Below are positions 24,648 through 32,555 of a stretch of 64,000 nucleotides of DNA, piece after piece. This DNA comes from Mycolicibacterium vulneris (lineage in GTDB: Bacteria > Actinomycetota > Actinomycetes > Mycobacteriales > Mycobacteriaceae), in contig NZ_NCXM01000023.1 of NCBI RefSeq assembly GCF_002104765.1, forward strand, positions 38,558 to 102,557, written 5' to 3'. Positions within the stretch are counted from its first letter, which is position 1; the number at the start of each line of letters is the position of its first letter. Made by a program: the position numbers and the translations under genes. The notes under the pieces are model-generated. The model was given only the letters and a program-made list of their open reading frames with translations. It had not been told where the DNA came from and did not search any database.

Positions 24648-26603
24648 ATGTCAAGCCCGGCAGGTTCACGCGCGGAGGGAGATGGCCGTTCCCGGGGTCG
24701 CGGCCGGATTCCCGACCGCGACATCGCGGCCATCCGCGAACGGGTGCGCATCGACGAAGTCATCGGCGATTACGTCCAATTGCGGCGTGCCGGCGCCGAT
24801 TCGCTCAAGGGCCTGTGTCCGTTCCACGACGAGAAGTCGCCGTCATTTCACGTCCGCCCCAACCACGGCCACTTCCACTGCTTCGGCTGCGGTGAGGGCG
24901 GCGACGTGTATGCGTTTATCCAGAAGATCGAGCACGTCAGTTTCGTCGAGGCGGTCGAACTGCTCGCCGACCGGATCGGCCACACCATCAACTACTCCGG
25001 CCCGGCGACCAGCGTGCAGCGCGACCGCGGTAGCCGCAGCCGGCTCGTCGCGGCCAACGCGGCCGCGGCGGAGTTCTATGCGGCGGCGTTGGAATCCGCC
25101 GAGGCCGCACCGGCGCGGCAGTACCTGACCGAGCGGAACTTCGACGCCGAGGCGGCCCGTCGCTACGGTTGCGGCTTCGCACCGTCGGGCTGGGATTCGC
25201 TGACAAAGCACTTGGTGCGCAAGGGCTTCGAGTTCAAAGAGCTGGAAGCGGCCGGCCTGTCGCGGCAGGGACGGCGCGGACCGATGGACCGCTTCCACCG
25301 CCGATTGTTGTGGCCCATCCGCAGTTCGGCCGGTGAGGTGATCGGTTTCGGGGCCCGGCGGCTGTTCGACGACGATCCGATGGAAGCCAAGTACATCAAC
25401 ACGCCCGAGACGCTGCTGTACAAGAAGTCGAACGTGATGTTCGGCATCGACTTGGCCAAGCGCGACATCGCCAAGGGGCACCAGGCGGTCGTCGTCGAGG
25501 GCTACACCGACGTGATGGCGATGCATCTGAGCGGGGTCACCACCGCCGTCGCCTCGTGCGGCACCGCGTTCGGCGACGAGCATCTGTCGATGCTGCGCCG
25601 ACTGATGATGGACGACAGCTTCTTTCGCGGCGAACTGATCTACGTTTTCGACGGTGACGCGGCCGGGCGGGCCGCCGCGCTCAAAGCCTTCGGCGGCGAG
25701 CAGAATCTGGCGGGGCAGTCGTTCGTGGCAGTCGCGCCGGACGGCATGGATCCGTGCGATCTGCGGCTGAAGTCCGGCGACGGCGCGCTGCGCGACCTGG
25801 TGGCGCGGCGAACCCCGCTGTTCGAATTCGCGATACGTTCGGCGCTCGCCGAGATTGATCTGGACAGCGCCGAGGGCCGCGTTGCCGCGCTGCGCCGCTG
25901 CGTGCCGATGGTGAGCCAGATCAAGGACCCCACGCTGCGCGACGAGTACGCCCGCCAGCTCGCCGGTTGGGTCGGCTGGGACGACGTCGCGCAGGTGATC
26001 GACCGGGTGCGCAGCCAGGCCAAGAGCTCCCACACGCAGGCCCGCGGCGGTTCCGCGCCCAAGACCTCCCGCCGCGCGGCCGAGCCGGCGCCCGCCGCCG
26101 CCCAGGCCGCCGCCAGCCGCCCGGACCCGCGTGACCCCACCCTGTGGCCCCAACGGGAGGCGCTCAAGGCGGCCCTGCAGTACCCGGCGTTCGCGGGGCC
26201 GGTGTTCGACACACTGACCGTGGAGAGCTTCACCCATCCCGGGTACGCGGCCATCCGCGCGGCCATCGAGACCGCCGGGGGTACGTCGAGCGGGGTCACC
26301 GGCGCGCAGTGGATCGAGGCGGTGCGTGACCAGGCCTCCTCGCCCCTGACGGCCGGCCTGGCCAGCGAGCTGGGGGTGGAGGCCATCCAGGTCGACGAGG
26401 AGAAGCTGCCGCGCTACATCGGCGGCGTGCTGGCCCGGTTGCAAGAGGTGTGGATGGGCCGGCAGATCGCCGAGGTGAAATCGAAGCTGCAGCGCATGTC
26501 GCCGATCGAGCAGGGCGACGAGTATCACGCCCTATTCGGCGATTTGGTGGCGATGGAGTCCTACCGGCGCAGCCTGTTGGAGCAGGCTAGCGGCGACGAT
26601 TAG
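24648..26603 (+). CDS. dnaG: DNA primase DnaG
   Basis: 651-residue primase that makes RNA primers at the replication fork. The N-terminal zinc ribbon is CPFHDEKSPSFHV...HCFGCGEGGD. The TOPRIM catalytic domain carries VVVEGYTDVMAMH and YVFDGDAAGRAAA. The C-terminal DnaB-interacting domain ends LLEQASGDD after a Pro/Ala linker (residues about 465-495). An N-terminal extension of about 18 residues rich in Gly/Arg/Ser precedes IPDRDIAAIRERV. The end overlaps the convergent small membrane protein gene by 17 bp. Confidence 0.96.
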   Translation: MSSPAGSRAEGDGRSRGRGRIPDRDIAAIRERVRIDEVIGDYVQLRRAGADSLKGLCPFHDEKSPSFHVRPNHGHFHCFGCGEGGDVYAFIQKIEHVSFVEAVELLADRIGHTINYSGPATSVQRDRGSRSRLVAANAAAAEFYAAALESAEAAPARQYLTERNFDAEAARRYGCGFAPSGWDSLTKHLVRKGFEFKELEAAGLSRQGRRGPMDRFHRRLLWPIRSSAGEVIGFGARRLFDDDPMEAKYINTPETLLYKKSNVMFGIDLAKRDIAKGHQAVVVEGYTDVMAMHLSGVTTAVASCGTAFGDEHLSMLRRLMMDDSFFRGELIYVFDGDAAGRAAALKAFGGEQNLAGQSFVAVAPDGMDPCDLRLKSGDGALRDLVARRTPLFEFAIRSALAEIDLDSAEGRVAALRRCVPMVSQIKDPTLRDEYARQLAGWVGWDDVAQVIDRVRSQAKSSHTQARGGSAPKTSRRAAEPAPAAAQAAASRPDPRDPTLWPQREALKAALQYPAFAGPVFDTLTVESFTHPGYAAIRAAIETAGGTSSGVTGAQWIEAVRDQASSPLTAGLASELGVEAIQVDEEKLPRYIGGVLARLQEVWMGRQIAEVKSKLQRMSPIEQGDEYHALFGDLVAMESYRRSLLEQASGDD

Positions 26604-26859
26604 ACGGCGCGAGCGCGTCGTCGGCCTCGACGTCGCGTTCCATGATCGCCGTTTGGTCGTCGATCTCCGTCAACGTGACGAAACCGGCGTCGGGGGAGAT
26701 CCGATTGGCGACCTTGCGGCGTCCCCCCTCGATCATCGACTTGGCCACCGGACTGCTGGTCAGCGCGCGATAAGTGCCGACGAGCTGCTCGTATCGGCGA
26801 CGCCCGGCCTTCGAGCCCAGCACGTAACCCAGTCCAAGCACCACGACATACCGGATCAA
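26587..26859 (-). CDS. Small single-pass membrane protein, Rv2342-like
   Basis: 90-residue protein. A short hydrophobic N terminus (IRYVVVLGLGYVLGSKAG) is followed by a basic helical segment (RRRYEQLVGTYRALTSSPVAK; GGRRKVANRIS) and an acidic tail. I prefer the TTG at 26859 because a GGGAGGACC ribosome binding site precedes it and it matches the family start; an ATG at 26889 would add ten residues. It overlaps the dnaG 3' end. Position and orientation equal Rv2342. Function unknown. Confidence 0.75.
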   Translation of the reverse strand: MIRYVVVLGLGYVLGSKAGRRRYEQLVGTYRALTSSPVAKSMIEGGRRKVANRISPDAGFVTLTEIDDQTAIMERDVEADDALAPSNRRR

Positions 26860-26957
26860 AACGGTCCTCCCGACTATCGATGGCTCCATCCTGCCTCACC
26901 GCCCGGCGACCCGCTGCGTCCGGCCACGCCGCGCTTGCGATCGCCACTGGTCCGCAG

Positions 26958-26987
26958 TTGGGTGCGGTCGTGCCAGTACGCTAGAGT
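26958..26987 (+). promoter_or_regulatory. Putative promoter of tRNA-Asn
   Basis: TTGGGT (26958-26963) and TAGAGT (26982-26987) are spaced by 18 bases and end 19 bases before the tRNA, a fitting sigma-A-type layout. It is assigned by pattern only. Confidence 0.45.
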
Positions 26988-27006
26988 CGTCCCGCGATCG
27001 GGTTAG

Positions 27007-27079
<73 letters not shown>

Positions 27080-27107
27080 CAAATTCACGGTGCCGCTCTG
27101 CCGGCTC

Positions 27108-28493
27108 TCATTGGCCGATCGCGATGCCGGCCGAATTTCCCGCCCACCCCGGCGTGGGTGACAGGCCCAGATGCTCGCGCAAGGTGTGGCCGCGGTATTC
27201 GGTGCGAAAGCTACCGCGTTCCTGCAGCAGCGGCACCACCTTGTCGACGAACTCGTCGAGGCCGTGCGGCGTCAGGTGCGGCACCAGGATGAAGCCGTCG
27301 CAGGCATCCGACTGCACGTAGCGGTCGATCTCCTCGGCCACCTGCAGCGGAGTCCCGACGAACTGCTGGCGGCTGGTCACCTCGATGATCAGCTCGCGGA
27401 TCGACAGGCTTTCGGCTTCCGCTCGGGCCCGCCAGGTTTGGGCGACCGTCTTGGGATCGCCGTGCCGGACCCGTCCGCGCGTGATGTTCGGGTTCTCGAC
27501 GGGGTCGACGTCGGGCAGCGGCCCGTCGGGGTCGTAGGCCGAGAGGTCCACGCCCCACACCTGTTCGAGGAACGCGATCGCGGTCGGGCCGCTGACCTGT
27601 TGTTCGCGGATGTGGCGGGCGTTGTCCTGCGCCTCGGCGGGCGTGTCACCCAGCGCGAACGTCGCGCCGGGCAACACCTTGAGCTGGTCGGGATCCCGCC
27701 CGTAGACCGCGGCGCGGCTCTTCACGTCGGCGTAGTAGCGCTGGCCCGCCTCGAGCGAGCCGTGCAGCGTGAACAGGGCGTCGGCGTGCCGGGCGCCGAA
27801 GTCACGGCCGTCGTCGGAGTCGCCGGCCTGCAGCAGCACCGGGTGGCCTTGCGGGCCGGCGGGCAGCGACGCCACGCCGTGGACGCGGAATTGCGGGCCG
27901 TGGTGCTCGACGCTGCCGATGCGAGCCGGATCGGCATAGATCCCCGCATCGACATCGGCGACGACGGCATCGGCCGCCCAACTGTCCCAGAACTTTCGCG
28001 CCACGGTGATGAATTCCTCGGCCCGGTGGTAGCGGTCGGCGTGCGCGAGAAAGCCGCCGCGGCGGAAGTTCTCCCCGGTGAACGCGTCCGAGGAGGTGAC
28101 CATGTTCCAGGCCGACCGCCCGTCGGACAGCTGGTCCAGCGTCGCGAATTGCCTTGCCACCTCGTAGGGTTCGTTGAAGGTGGTGTTGATGGTGCCGGCC
28201 AGGCCGAGCCTGTCGGTGACCGCGGCGAGCGCGGCCAGCACGGTGAAGGTGTCGGGTCTCCCGACGACGTCGAGGTCGTGGATCTTGCCGCGGTGCTCAC
28301 GCAGCCGCAGGCCTTCGGCCAGGAAGAAGAAGTCGAACAGCCCCCGCTCGGCCGTCTTGGCAAGGTGCACAAACGATTCGAACGCGATCTGGCTGCCCGC
28401 ACTGGGGTCGGACCACACCGTGGTATTGTTCACCCCGGGAAAGTGCGCGCCCAGATGGATCTGCTTGCGGCGGGTCACTTTTCGAACGCTCAT
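27108..28493 (-). CDS. FMN-dependent monooxygenase, NtaA/DmoA type (luciferase-like)
   Basis: About 461-residue luciferase-like monooxygenase of the NtaA/SnaA/DszA subgroup, which uses reduced FMN from a separate reductase to oxidise small organic substrates, often sulfur compounds or chelators. Typical blocks are LGAHFPGVN, KTAERGLFDFFFLAEG, VGRPDTFTVLAALAAVTDRLGL, SDGRSAWNMVTS and HPVLLQAGDSDDGRDFGARHAD. The ATG at 28493 overlaps the previous gene as ATGA. It is the last of three luciferase-like genes coupled in this way and lies downstream of cysE on the same strand. No flavin reductase gene is present. An organosulfur role is inferred from context only. Confidence 0.85.
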   Translation of the reverse strand: MSVRKVTRRKQIHLGAHFPGVNNTTVWSDPSAGSQIAFESFVHLAKTAERGLFDFFFLAEGLRLREHRGKIHDLDVVGRPDTFTVLAALAAVTDRLGLAGTINTTFNEPYEVARQFATLDQLSDGRSAWNMVTSSDAFTGENFRRGGFLAHADRYHRAEEFITVARKFWDSWAADAVVADVDAGIYADPARIGSVEHHGPQFRVHGVASLPAGPQGHPVLLQAGDSDDGRDFGARHADALFTLHGSLEAGQRYYADVKSRAAVYGRDPDQLKVLPGATFALGDTPAEAQDNARHIREQQVSGPTAIAFLEQVWGVDLSAYDPDGPLPDVDPVENPNITRGRVRHGDPKTVAQTWRARAEAESLSIRELIIEVTSRQQFVGTPLQVAEEIDRYVQSDACDGFILVPHLTPHGLDEFVDKVVPLLQERGSFRTEYRGHTLREHLGLSPTPGWAGNSAGIAIGQ

Positions 28494-29611
28494 CCGGTAA
28501 GCCCCCATCGCTTGGCGATCAGTTCATGCGAGCGCAGCCGGTCGACGTGCCGGTGCGTCACGGAGGTGATCACCAGTTCGTCGGCATCTGTGGCCCGGCG
28601 CAGCAGCTCGAGCCGGTCGGCGACCTCGTCCGGATTACCGACGAATTGTGTTGCGGTGCGGTCGGTCACCAGCGCCTGCTGGCCCTCGGTCAACGGCTCG
28701 CAGAAGTCGGGGTCAGGGTAGGGGACCGCACCGTGGCCGCTGCGGATGGAATGCACCCAGCGGCCGTAACCGGACGCGAGGTGGCGTGCGGTCGCGCTGT
28801 CCTCGGCAACCACGACGTCGGCCGACACCACCACGTATGGCTCGGAGAGCCGGGCGGACGGTCGGAATGCGCTGCGGTAGGCGGTGATCGCGTCGAGCGC
28901 CGTGCCGGGGGTGATGTGGTAACTGGCGACGAATGGAAGTCCACGGGCGCCGGCCACCTCGGCGCTCTGGCCTTTGGTGCTGCCGAAGATCCACGGTGTC
29001 AACTGGGCGTGCTCGCCCGGAACGGCGTGCAGCTCATGGCCGTTGACGGTATACGTGCCGTCCAGCATCGCCTCGATGTCGGCCAGCTGGTCGGCGAAGT
29101 CGGGGGGTTGAGCACACGGCTGGGCGAGCACCGACGCCTGCGCCCGGATCCGATCGCTTTTCATCAGCGGCGTCTGGTCGAAGGGTGTGGGGATGACGAC
29201 GCCGGCCACCTCACGCCACGGCGTGGGCGCGCGTTCGGGTACGGGCGGAGACGACGTGGCCGCCTCTTGGCGACGCTGCCCGGACCGGCCCAACCCCATG
29301 TCGATGCGGCCGGGGTAGAGCGCGTCGAGGATGCCGAAGCTTTCCACCACCGCGAGCGCCGTCGTGTGCCCGACCTGCACCGCGGCCGATCCGACGTGAA
29401 TTCGCTCTGTGGCCGCGGCGATTTGGCCGATCAGCGTCACCGGTGACGAGCTGGCCACTGCGACGAAGTGGTGCTCGGCGAGCCAGTAGCGCCGATAGCC
29501 CCAGCGCTCGGCGTGCTGGGCCAGGTCGATGGTGTTGCGCAGTGCCGTCGCGGCGTCGCTGCCGGCGCTGATGGGCGCGAGGTCGAGGATCGACAGGGGA
29601 GTGACGGTCAT
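28490..29611 (-). CDS. LLM class flavin-dependent oxidoreductase
   Basis: 373-residue member of the bacterial luciferase-like superfamily. It starts PLSILDLAPISAGSDAATAL, with YWLAEHHF, TERIHVGSAAVQVGHTTAL and ALYPGRIDMGLGRSG, the pattern of the MsnO8-like subgroup. A TIM-barrel flavin enzyme is expected. The ATG at 29611 overlaps the upstream stop as ATGA, and its own stop overlaps the next gene the same way, so the three monooxygenases should be made in fixed ratio. The substrate cannot be told from sequence. Confidence 0.85.
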   Translation of the reverse strand: MTVTPLSILDLAPISAGSDAATALRNTIDLAQHAERWGYRRYWLAEHHFVAVASSSPVTLIGQIAAATERIHVGSAAVQVGHTTALAVVESFGILDALYPGRIDMGLGRSGQRRQEAATSSPPVPERAPTPWREVAGVVIPTPFDQTPLMKSDRIRAQASVLAQPCAQPPDFADQLADIEAMLDGTYTVNGHELHAVPGEHAQLTPWIFGSTKGQSAEVAGARGLPFVASYHITPGTALDAITAYRSAFRPSARLSEPYVVVSADVVVAEDSATARHLASGYGRWVHSIRSGHGAVPYPDPDFCEPLTEGQQALVTDRTATQFVGNPDEVADRLELLRRATDADELVITSVTHRHVDRLRSHELIAKRWGLTG

Positions 29612-30723
29612 GACGGCACCGTCGCGTACCGATTGGGTGCGGCGGCCAGGCCCAGGCGTTCGCGCAGCGTCTCGCCGTCGCGGTAGCCGGTGCGGAATCG
29701 GCCGGCGTGCTGCAGCCGTGGCACCAGGTCGTCGACGATGGCGGGCAGGTCGATGGCGTTGATCGCAGGCCGCAGCCGCACGCCGTCGACCCCGGCGTCC
29801 TGCCAGGCGAGCAGGAGATCCGCGAGATCGCTTGCGTTACCAGTGAATACGTGCGCATCGGAGGAGATGGCCGCTGCCGGTGCCAACGGATCGTCGGCCA
29901 GCGAGACCACCAGGTCCGCATAGACTCCGATCTCGCGGTCCGCGGCGCGCTGCGCGTGGCGGACGTCGGCCAGGATCGCACGCAGCGAGCCCTCGTCGTG
30001 CGGAGTGACGAACACCAGGTCGGCGTTGGCCGCGGCGAATTCGTAGACAGCGTGTGCCAGCGCCGCCACCACCGGCTGGCCCTGGGGTGGCCGCGGGGTG
30101 ATCGAGGGCCCCTTGACCGAGAAGTGCTCTCCGGCGAAGTCGATGTAGTGCAGCTTGCCGCGGTCGATGTAGCGGCCGGTCGCGACCTCGCGGATGATGG
30201 CGTCGTCCTCCCAGCTGTCCCACAGGCGGCGCACCACCTCGACGGCGTCGGCGGCCTCGTCGAAAAGTTCGTCGGCGGCGGGGGCGGCCCGCCGGCCGAA
30301 CAGCGCGGCTTCGTGCGCGGTCGGGCTCACCCGCACCTGCCAGCCCGCCCGCCCATGCGAGATATGGTCAAGCGTCGCAATCGCTTTGGAGACGTGGAAC
30401 GGCTCGGTATGGGTGACCGTGGCAACGGGGACCAGGCCGATGTGCTTGGTGACCGGCGCGACCCGGGCTGCCACCAGCGTGGCATCGGCGCGCCCCGCCA
30501 GGCGCCGCGGGGAGATTTCGGCCCGGCGGCCCGGCTGTACGTCCAGGCTGTCGTCGATGGTCAGGAAATCAAGCAGCCCGCGCTCGGCGGTGCCCGCCAG
30601 CGCGGCCCAGTAGCGACCGCTGAGTTGCCCGCCACCGGTCGCGTTGTGCGCGAACGCGTATCGCCACGCCTGGGGATGCCAACCGTAGCCATCCAGGCCC
30701 ACGGCCAGGTGCAGCTCGGTCAT
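29608..30723 (-). CDS. LLM class flavin-dependent monooxygenase (first gene of three)
   Basis: 371-residue luciferase-like monooxygenase (MTELHLAVGLDGYGWHP; GTAERGLLDFLTIDDSL; DHISHGRAGWQVRVSPT). The ATG at 30723 fits the family start; an in-frame extension to 30798 exists but has no ribosome binding site. It heads the luciferase-like operon and begins 213 bp after cysE on the same strand. Its start codon also overlaps the stop of a possible 27-codon upstream ORF. The substrate is unknown; involvement in sulfur acquisition is suggested only by the neighbouring cysteine genes. Confidence 0.82.
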   Translation of the reverse strand: MTELHLAVGLDGYGWHPQAWRYAFAHNATGGGQLSGRYWAALAGTAERGLLDFLTIDDSLDVQPGRRAEISPRRLAGRADATLVAARVAPVTKHIGLVPVATVTHTEPFHVSKAIATLDHISHGRAGWQVRVSPTAHEAALFGRRAAPAADELFDEAADAVEVVRRLWDSWEDDAIIREVATGRYIDRGKLHYIDFAGEHFSVKGPSITPRPPQGQPVVAALAHAVYEFAAANADLVFVTPHDEGSLRAILADVRHAQRAADREIGVYADLVVSLADDPLAPAAAISSDAHVFTGNASDLADLLLAWQDAGVDGVRLRPAINAIDLPAIVDDLVPRLQHAGRFRTGYRDGETLRERLGLAAAPNRYATVPS

Positions 30724-30803
30724 GATCGGACCCCGAGGGTGTCGCCGTCGCGCGTCGTGGTCATAACCCACTGTGCAACGCTGCGGACGGTGATGCATTC
30801 CAT
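30720..30803 (-). promoter_or_regulatory. Possible upstream ORF overlapping the monooxygenase start
   Basis: A 27-codon frame starting MECITVRSVAQW ends in TGA that overlaps the ATG of the first monooxygenase (ATGA). An internal ATG would give a 14-residue version. It carries one cysteine near its start. No clear ribosome binding site is visible, so it may be chance; if translated it would couple operon expression to its own reading. Confidence 0.25.
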
Positions 30804-30823
30804 CAGGGGGTTAAGTTCAGCGT

Positions 30824-30834
30824 GAGTAATACTC
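30824..30834. promoter_or_regulatory. Palindrome GAGTAATACTC upstream of the monooxygenase operon
   Basis: A perfect 5-1-5 palindrome about 100 bp before the first monooxygenase gene. It lies inside a wider symmetry in which GGGGTT and AACCCC flank it. It may be an operator or part of a leader RNA fold. No known consensus is recognised. Confidence 0.3.
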
Positions 30835-30936
30835 CGCCGAGCTCAACCCCGCGGAACGCGCCGACGGGGATTCGGTGCAGCGTGGCGAATACCGGAGATC
30901 ACGGTGTGTTCAGCGGGCTCCACGATCTTTCACAGA

Positions 30937-31620
30937 TCAGATGGAGAAGTCCTCGCCGTGCCAGACACCGGCCTCGGGCGGCCTGATGACGTGATTGCTC
31001 TGGGAGCCGTCCGCCCGGGCTTCGAGTTTGGTCACGCGGGTCAGCAGCGACTGCAGGCTGACGCCGACGAGGTCGGGCATCATCGAGTCGTCCGGACTGC
31101 CGGGACGGCTGCGGCTGATGACCTGCCCAGGCACCCCGACGACCACCGAGCTCGACGGAACCTCTTTGACCACCACGGCATTGGCGCCGATGCGGCTGTC
31201 GTCACCGATTTTGATCGCGCCCAAGATCTTCGCGCCGGCGCCGATCGTCACCCGATCACCAATGGTGGGATGGCGTTTTCCGGTGTCCCTGCCGCTGCCG
31301 CCGAGGGTGACGCCGTGGTAGATGGTCACGTCCTCGCCCACCTCGGCGGTCTCGCCGATCACCACCCCGGTCGCGTGGTCGATGAAGAGACCGGGCCCCA
31401 GGACGGCACCGGGATGGATCTCGACGCCGGTCAGGATCCGGGTGATTTCGGCGGTGATGCGCGCGATCAGCCGTGCGCCGCGATGCCACAGCCAGTGGTT
31501 GATGCGGTGGCCCCAGATGGCGTGCACGCCCGGGTAGGCCAATATCACCTGCAGCGTGGTCGGAACGGCCGGATCGCGCTCCCGCGCCGCTCGTATGTCA
31601 CGTCGGATGGCTTCGAGCAT
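30937..31620 (-). CDS. cysE: Serine O-acetyltransferase
   Basis: 227-residue left-handed beta-helix acetyltransferase that makes O-acetylserine from serine and acetyl-CoA, the first step of cysteine synthesis. Hexapeptide-repeat blocks include IHPGAVLGPGLFIDHATGVVIGE, DVTIYHGVTLGGSG, RHPTIGDRVTIGAGAKILG and GANAVVVKEVP. Catalytic histidines are in IDHATG and YHGVTLGG. It starts 2 bp after the cysK stop and forms with it the cysteine-synthase pair (H37Rv Rv2334-Rv2335). The tail is about 50 residues longer than the minimal enzyme. Expression is probably governed by the polycysteine leader upstream of the operon. Confidence 0.95.
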   Translation of the reverse strand: MLEAIRRDIRAARERDPAVPTTLQVILAYPGVHAIWGHRINHWLWHRGARLIARITAEITRILTGVEIHPGAVLGPGLFIDHATGVVIGETAEVGEDVTIYHGVTLGGSGRDTGKRHPTIGDRVTIGAGAKILGAIKIGDDSRIGANAVVVKEVPSSSVVVGVPGQVISRSRPGSPDDSMMPDLVGVSLQSLLTRVTKLEARADGSQSNHVIRPPEAGVWHGEDFSI

Positions 31621-31622
31621 GG

Positions 31623-32555
31623 CTAATCGGCCAGATCGGCGAACAACGGCGTGCTGAGGTACCGCTCGCCGAAGTCGGGCAGCACCACGACGACGAGCTT
31701 TCCGGCGTTCTCGGGCCGGCGGGCCACCTGCAGGGCGGCGACCACCGCCGCGCCCGAGGAAATACCGACCAACAGTCCCTCTTCGGCGGCCAGCCGCCGG
31801 GCCAGCTCGATGGATTCCTCGTTGCCGACGGCGATCACCTCGTCGACCAGATCCATCGCGAGCACCGGCGGGACGAACCCGGCTCCGAGGCCCTGGATGG
31901 GGTGCGGCCCCTTCTGTCCGCCGGACAGCACCGGGGACGCGGCCGGTTCCACGGCGATGAACTGTGCCGAGGGCTTGCGTTCCTTGATCACCTGGGCGAC
32001 GCCGGTGATGGTGCCGCCGGTGCCCACGCCGGCGACGAAGATGTCGACCTTGCCGTCGGTGTCGCGCCACACTTCCTCCGCGGTGGTCGCGCGGTGGATC
32101 GCGGGGTTGGCCTTGTTCTCGAATTGCTGTGGCACGAAATACCGTTGGTCGCTCTTGGCCAGTTCCTCGGCCTTGGCGATGGCACCCGGCATGCCGTCCG
32201 AACCCGGCGTCAAGATGATCTCGGCGCCCAAGGCGCGCAACAACATTCGTCGCTCGACGCTCATGGTCTCCGGCATGGTCAGCACGCAACGGTAGCCGCG
32301 GGCCGCGGCCACCAGCGCCAGGGCGATGCCGGTGTTGCCGCTCGTTGGCTCGAGGATGATGGTGTCCGGTTTGATCAGGCCCGCCTGCTCGGCCGCGTCG
32401 ATCATCGCGACCCCGATGCGGTCCTTGACGCTGTTGCCCGGGTTGAAGAATTCCAGCTTGGCGACGACGTCGGCGACCGCACCTTCAGTGACCCGGTTCA
32501 GCCGGACCAGCGGCGTGTTACCGATCAATTCCGTGACGTTCTCCGCGATGCTCAT
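31623..32555 (-). CDS. cysK: O-acetylserine sulfhydrylase (cysteine synthase A)
   Basis: 310-residue PLP enzyme converting O-acetylserine and sulfide to cysteine. The PLP lysine lies in FNPGNSVKDRIG, the substrate loop in EPTSGNTGIALA, and the phosphate-binding loop in GVGTGGTITG. It matches CysK1 of M. tuberculosis. The ATG follows the TAG of the TED gene with no gap, and a GGAG ribosome binding site lies inside the TED 3' end. TED, cysK and cysE therefore form one operon. The C terminus does not end in the Ile that CysE uses to bind in the other direction; complex formation normally uses the CysE tail. Confidence 0.96.
   Translation of the reverse strand: MSIAENVTELIGNTPLVRLNRVTEGAVADVVAKLEFFNPGNSVKDRIGVAMIDAAEQAGLIKPDTIILEPTSGNTGIALALVAAARGYRCVLTMPETMSVERRMLLRALGAEIILTPGSDGMPGAIAKAEELAKSDQRYFVPQQFENKANPAIHRATTAEEVWRDTDGKVDIFVAGVGTGGTITGVAQVIKERKPSAQFIAVEPAASPVLSGGQKGPHPIQGLGAGFVPPVLAMDLVDEVIAVGNEESIELARRLAAEEGLLVGISSGAAVVAALQVARRPENAGKLVVVVLPDFGERYLSTPLFADLAD

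Noticed and set aside
30937..32289. 450-codon frame including cysE
   Set aside because: Only the part after the ATG at 31620 is a real protein; the upstream half is the cysK gene read out of frame.
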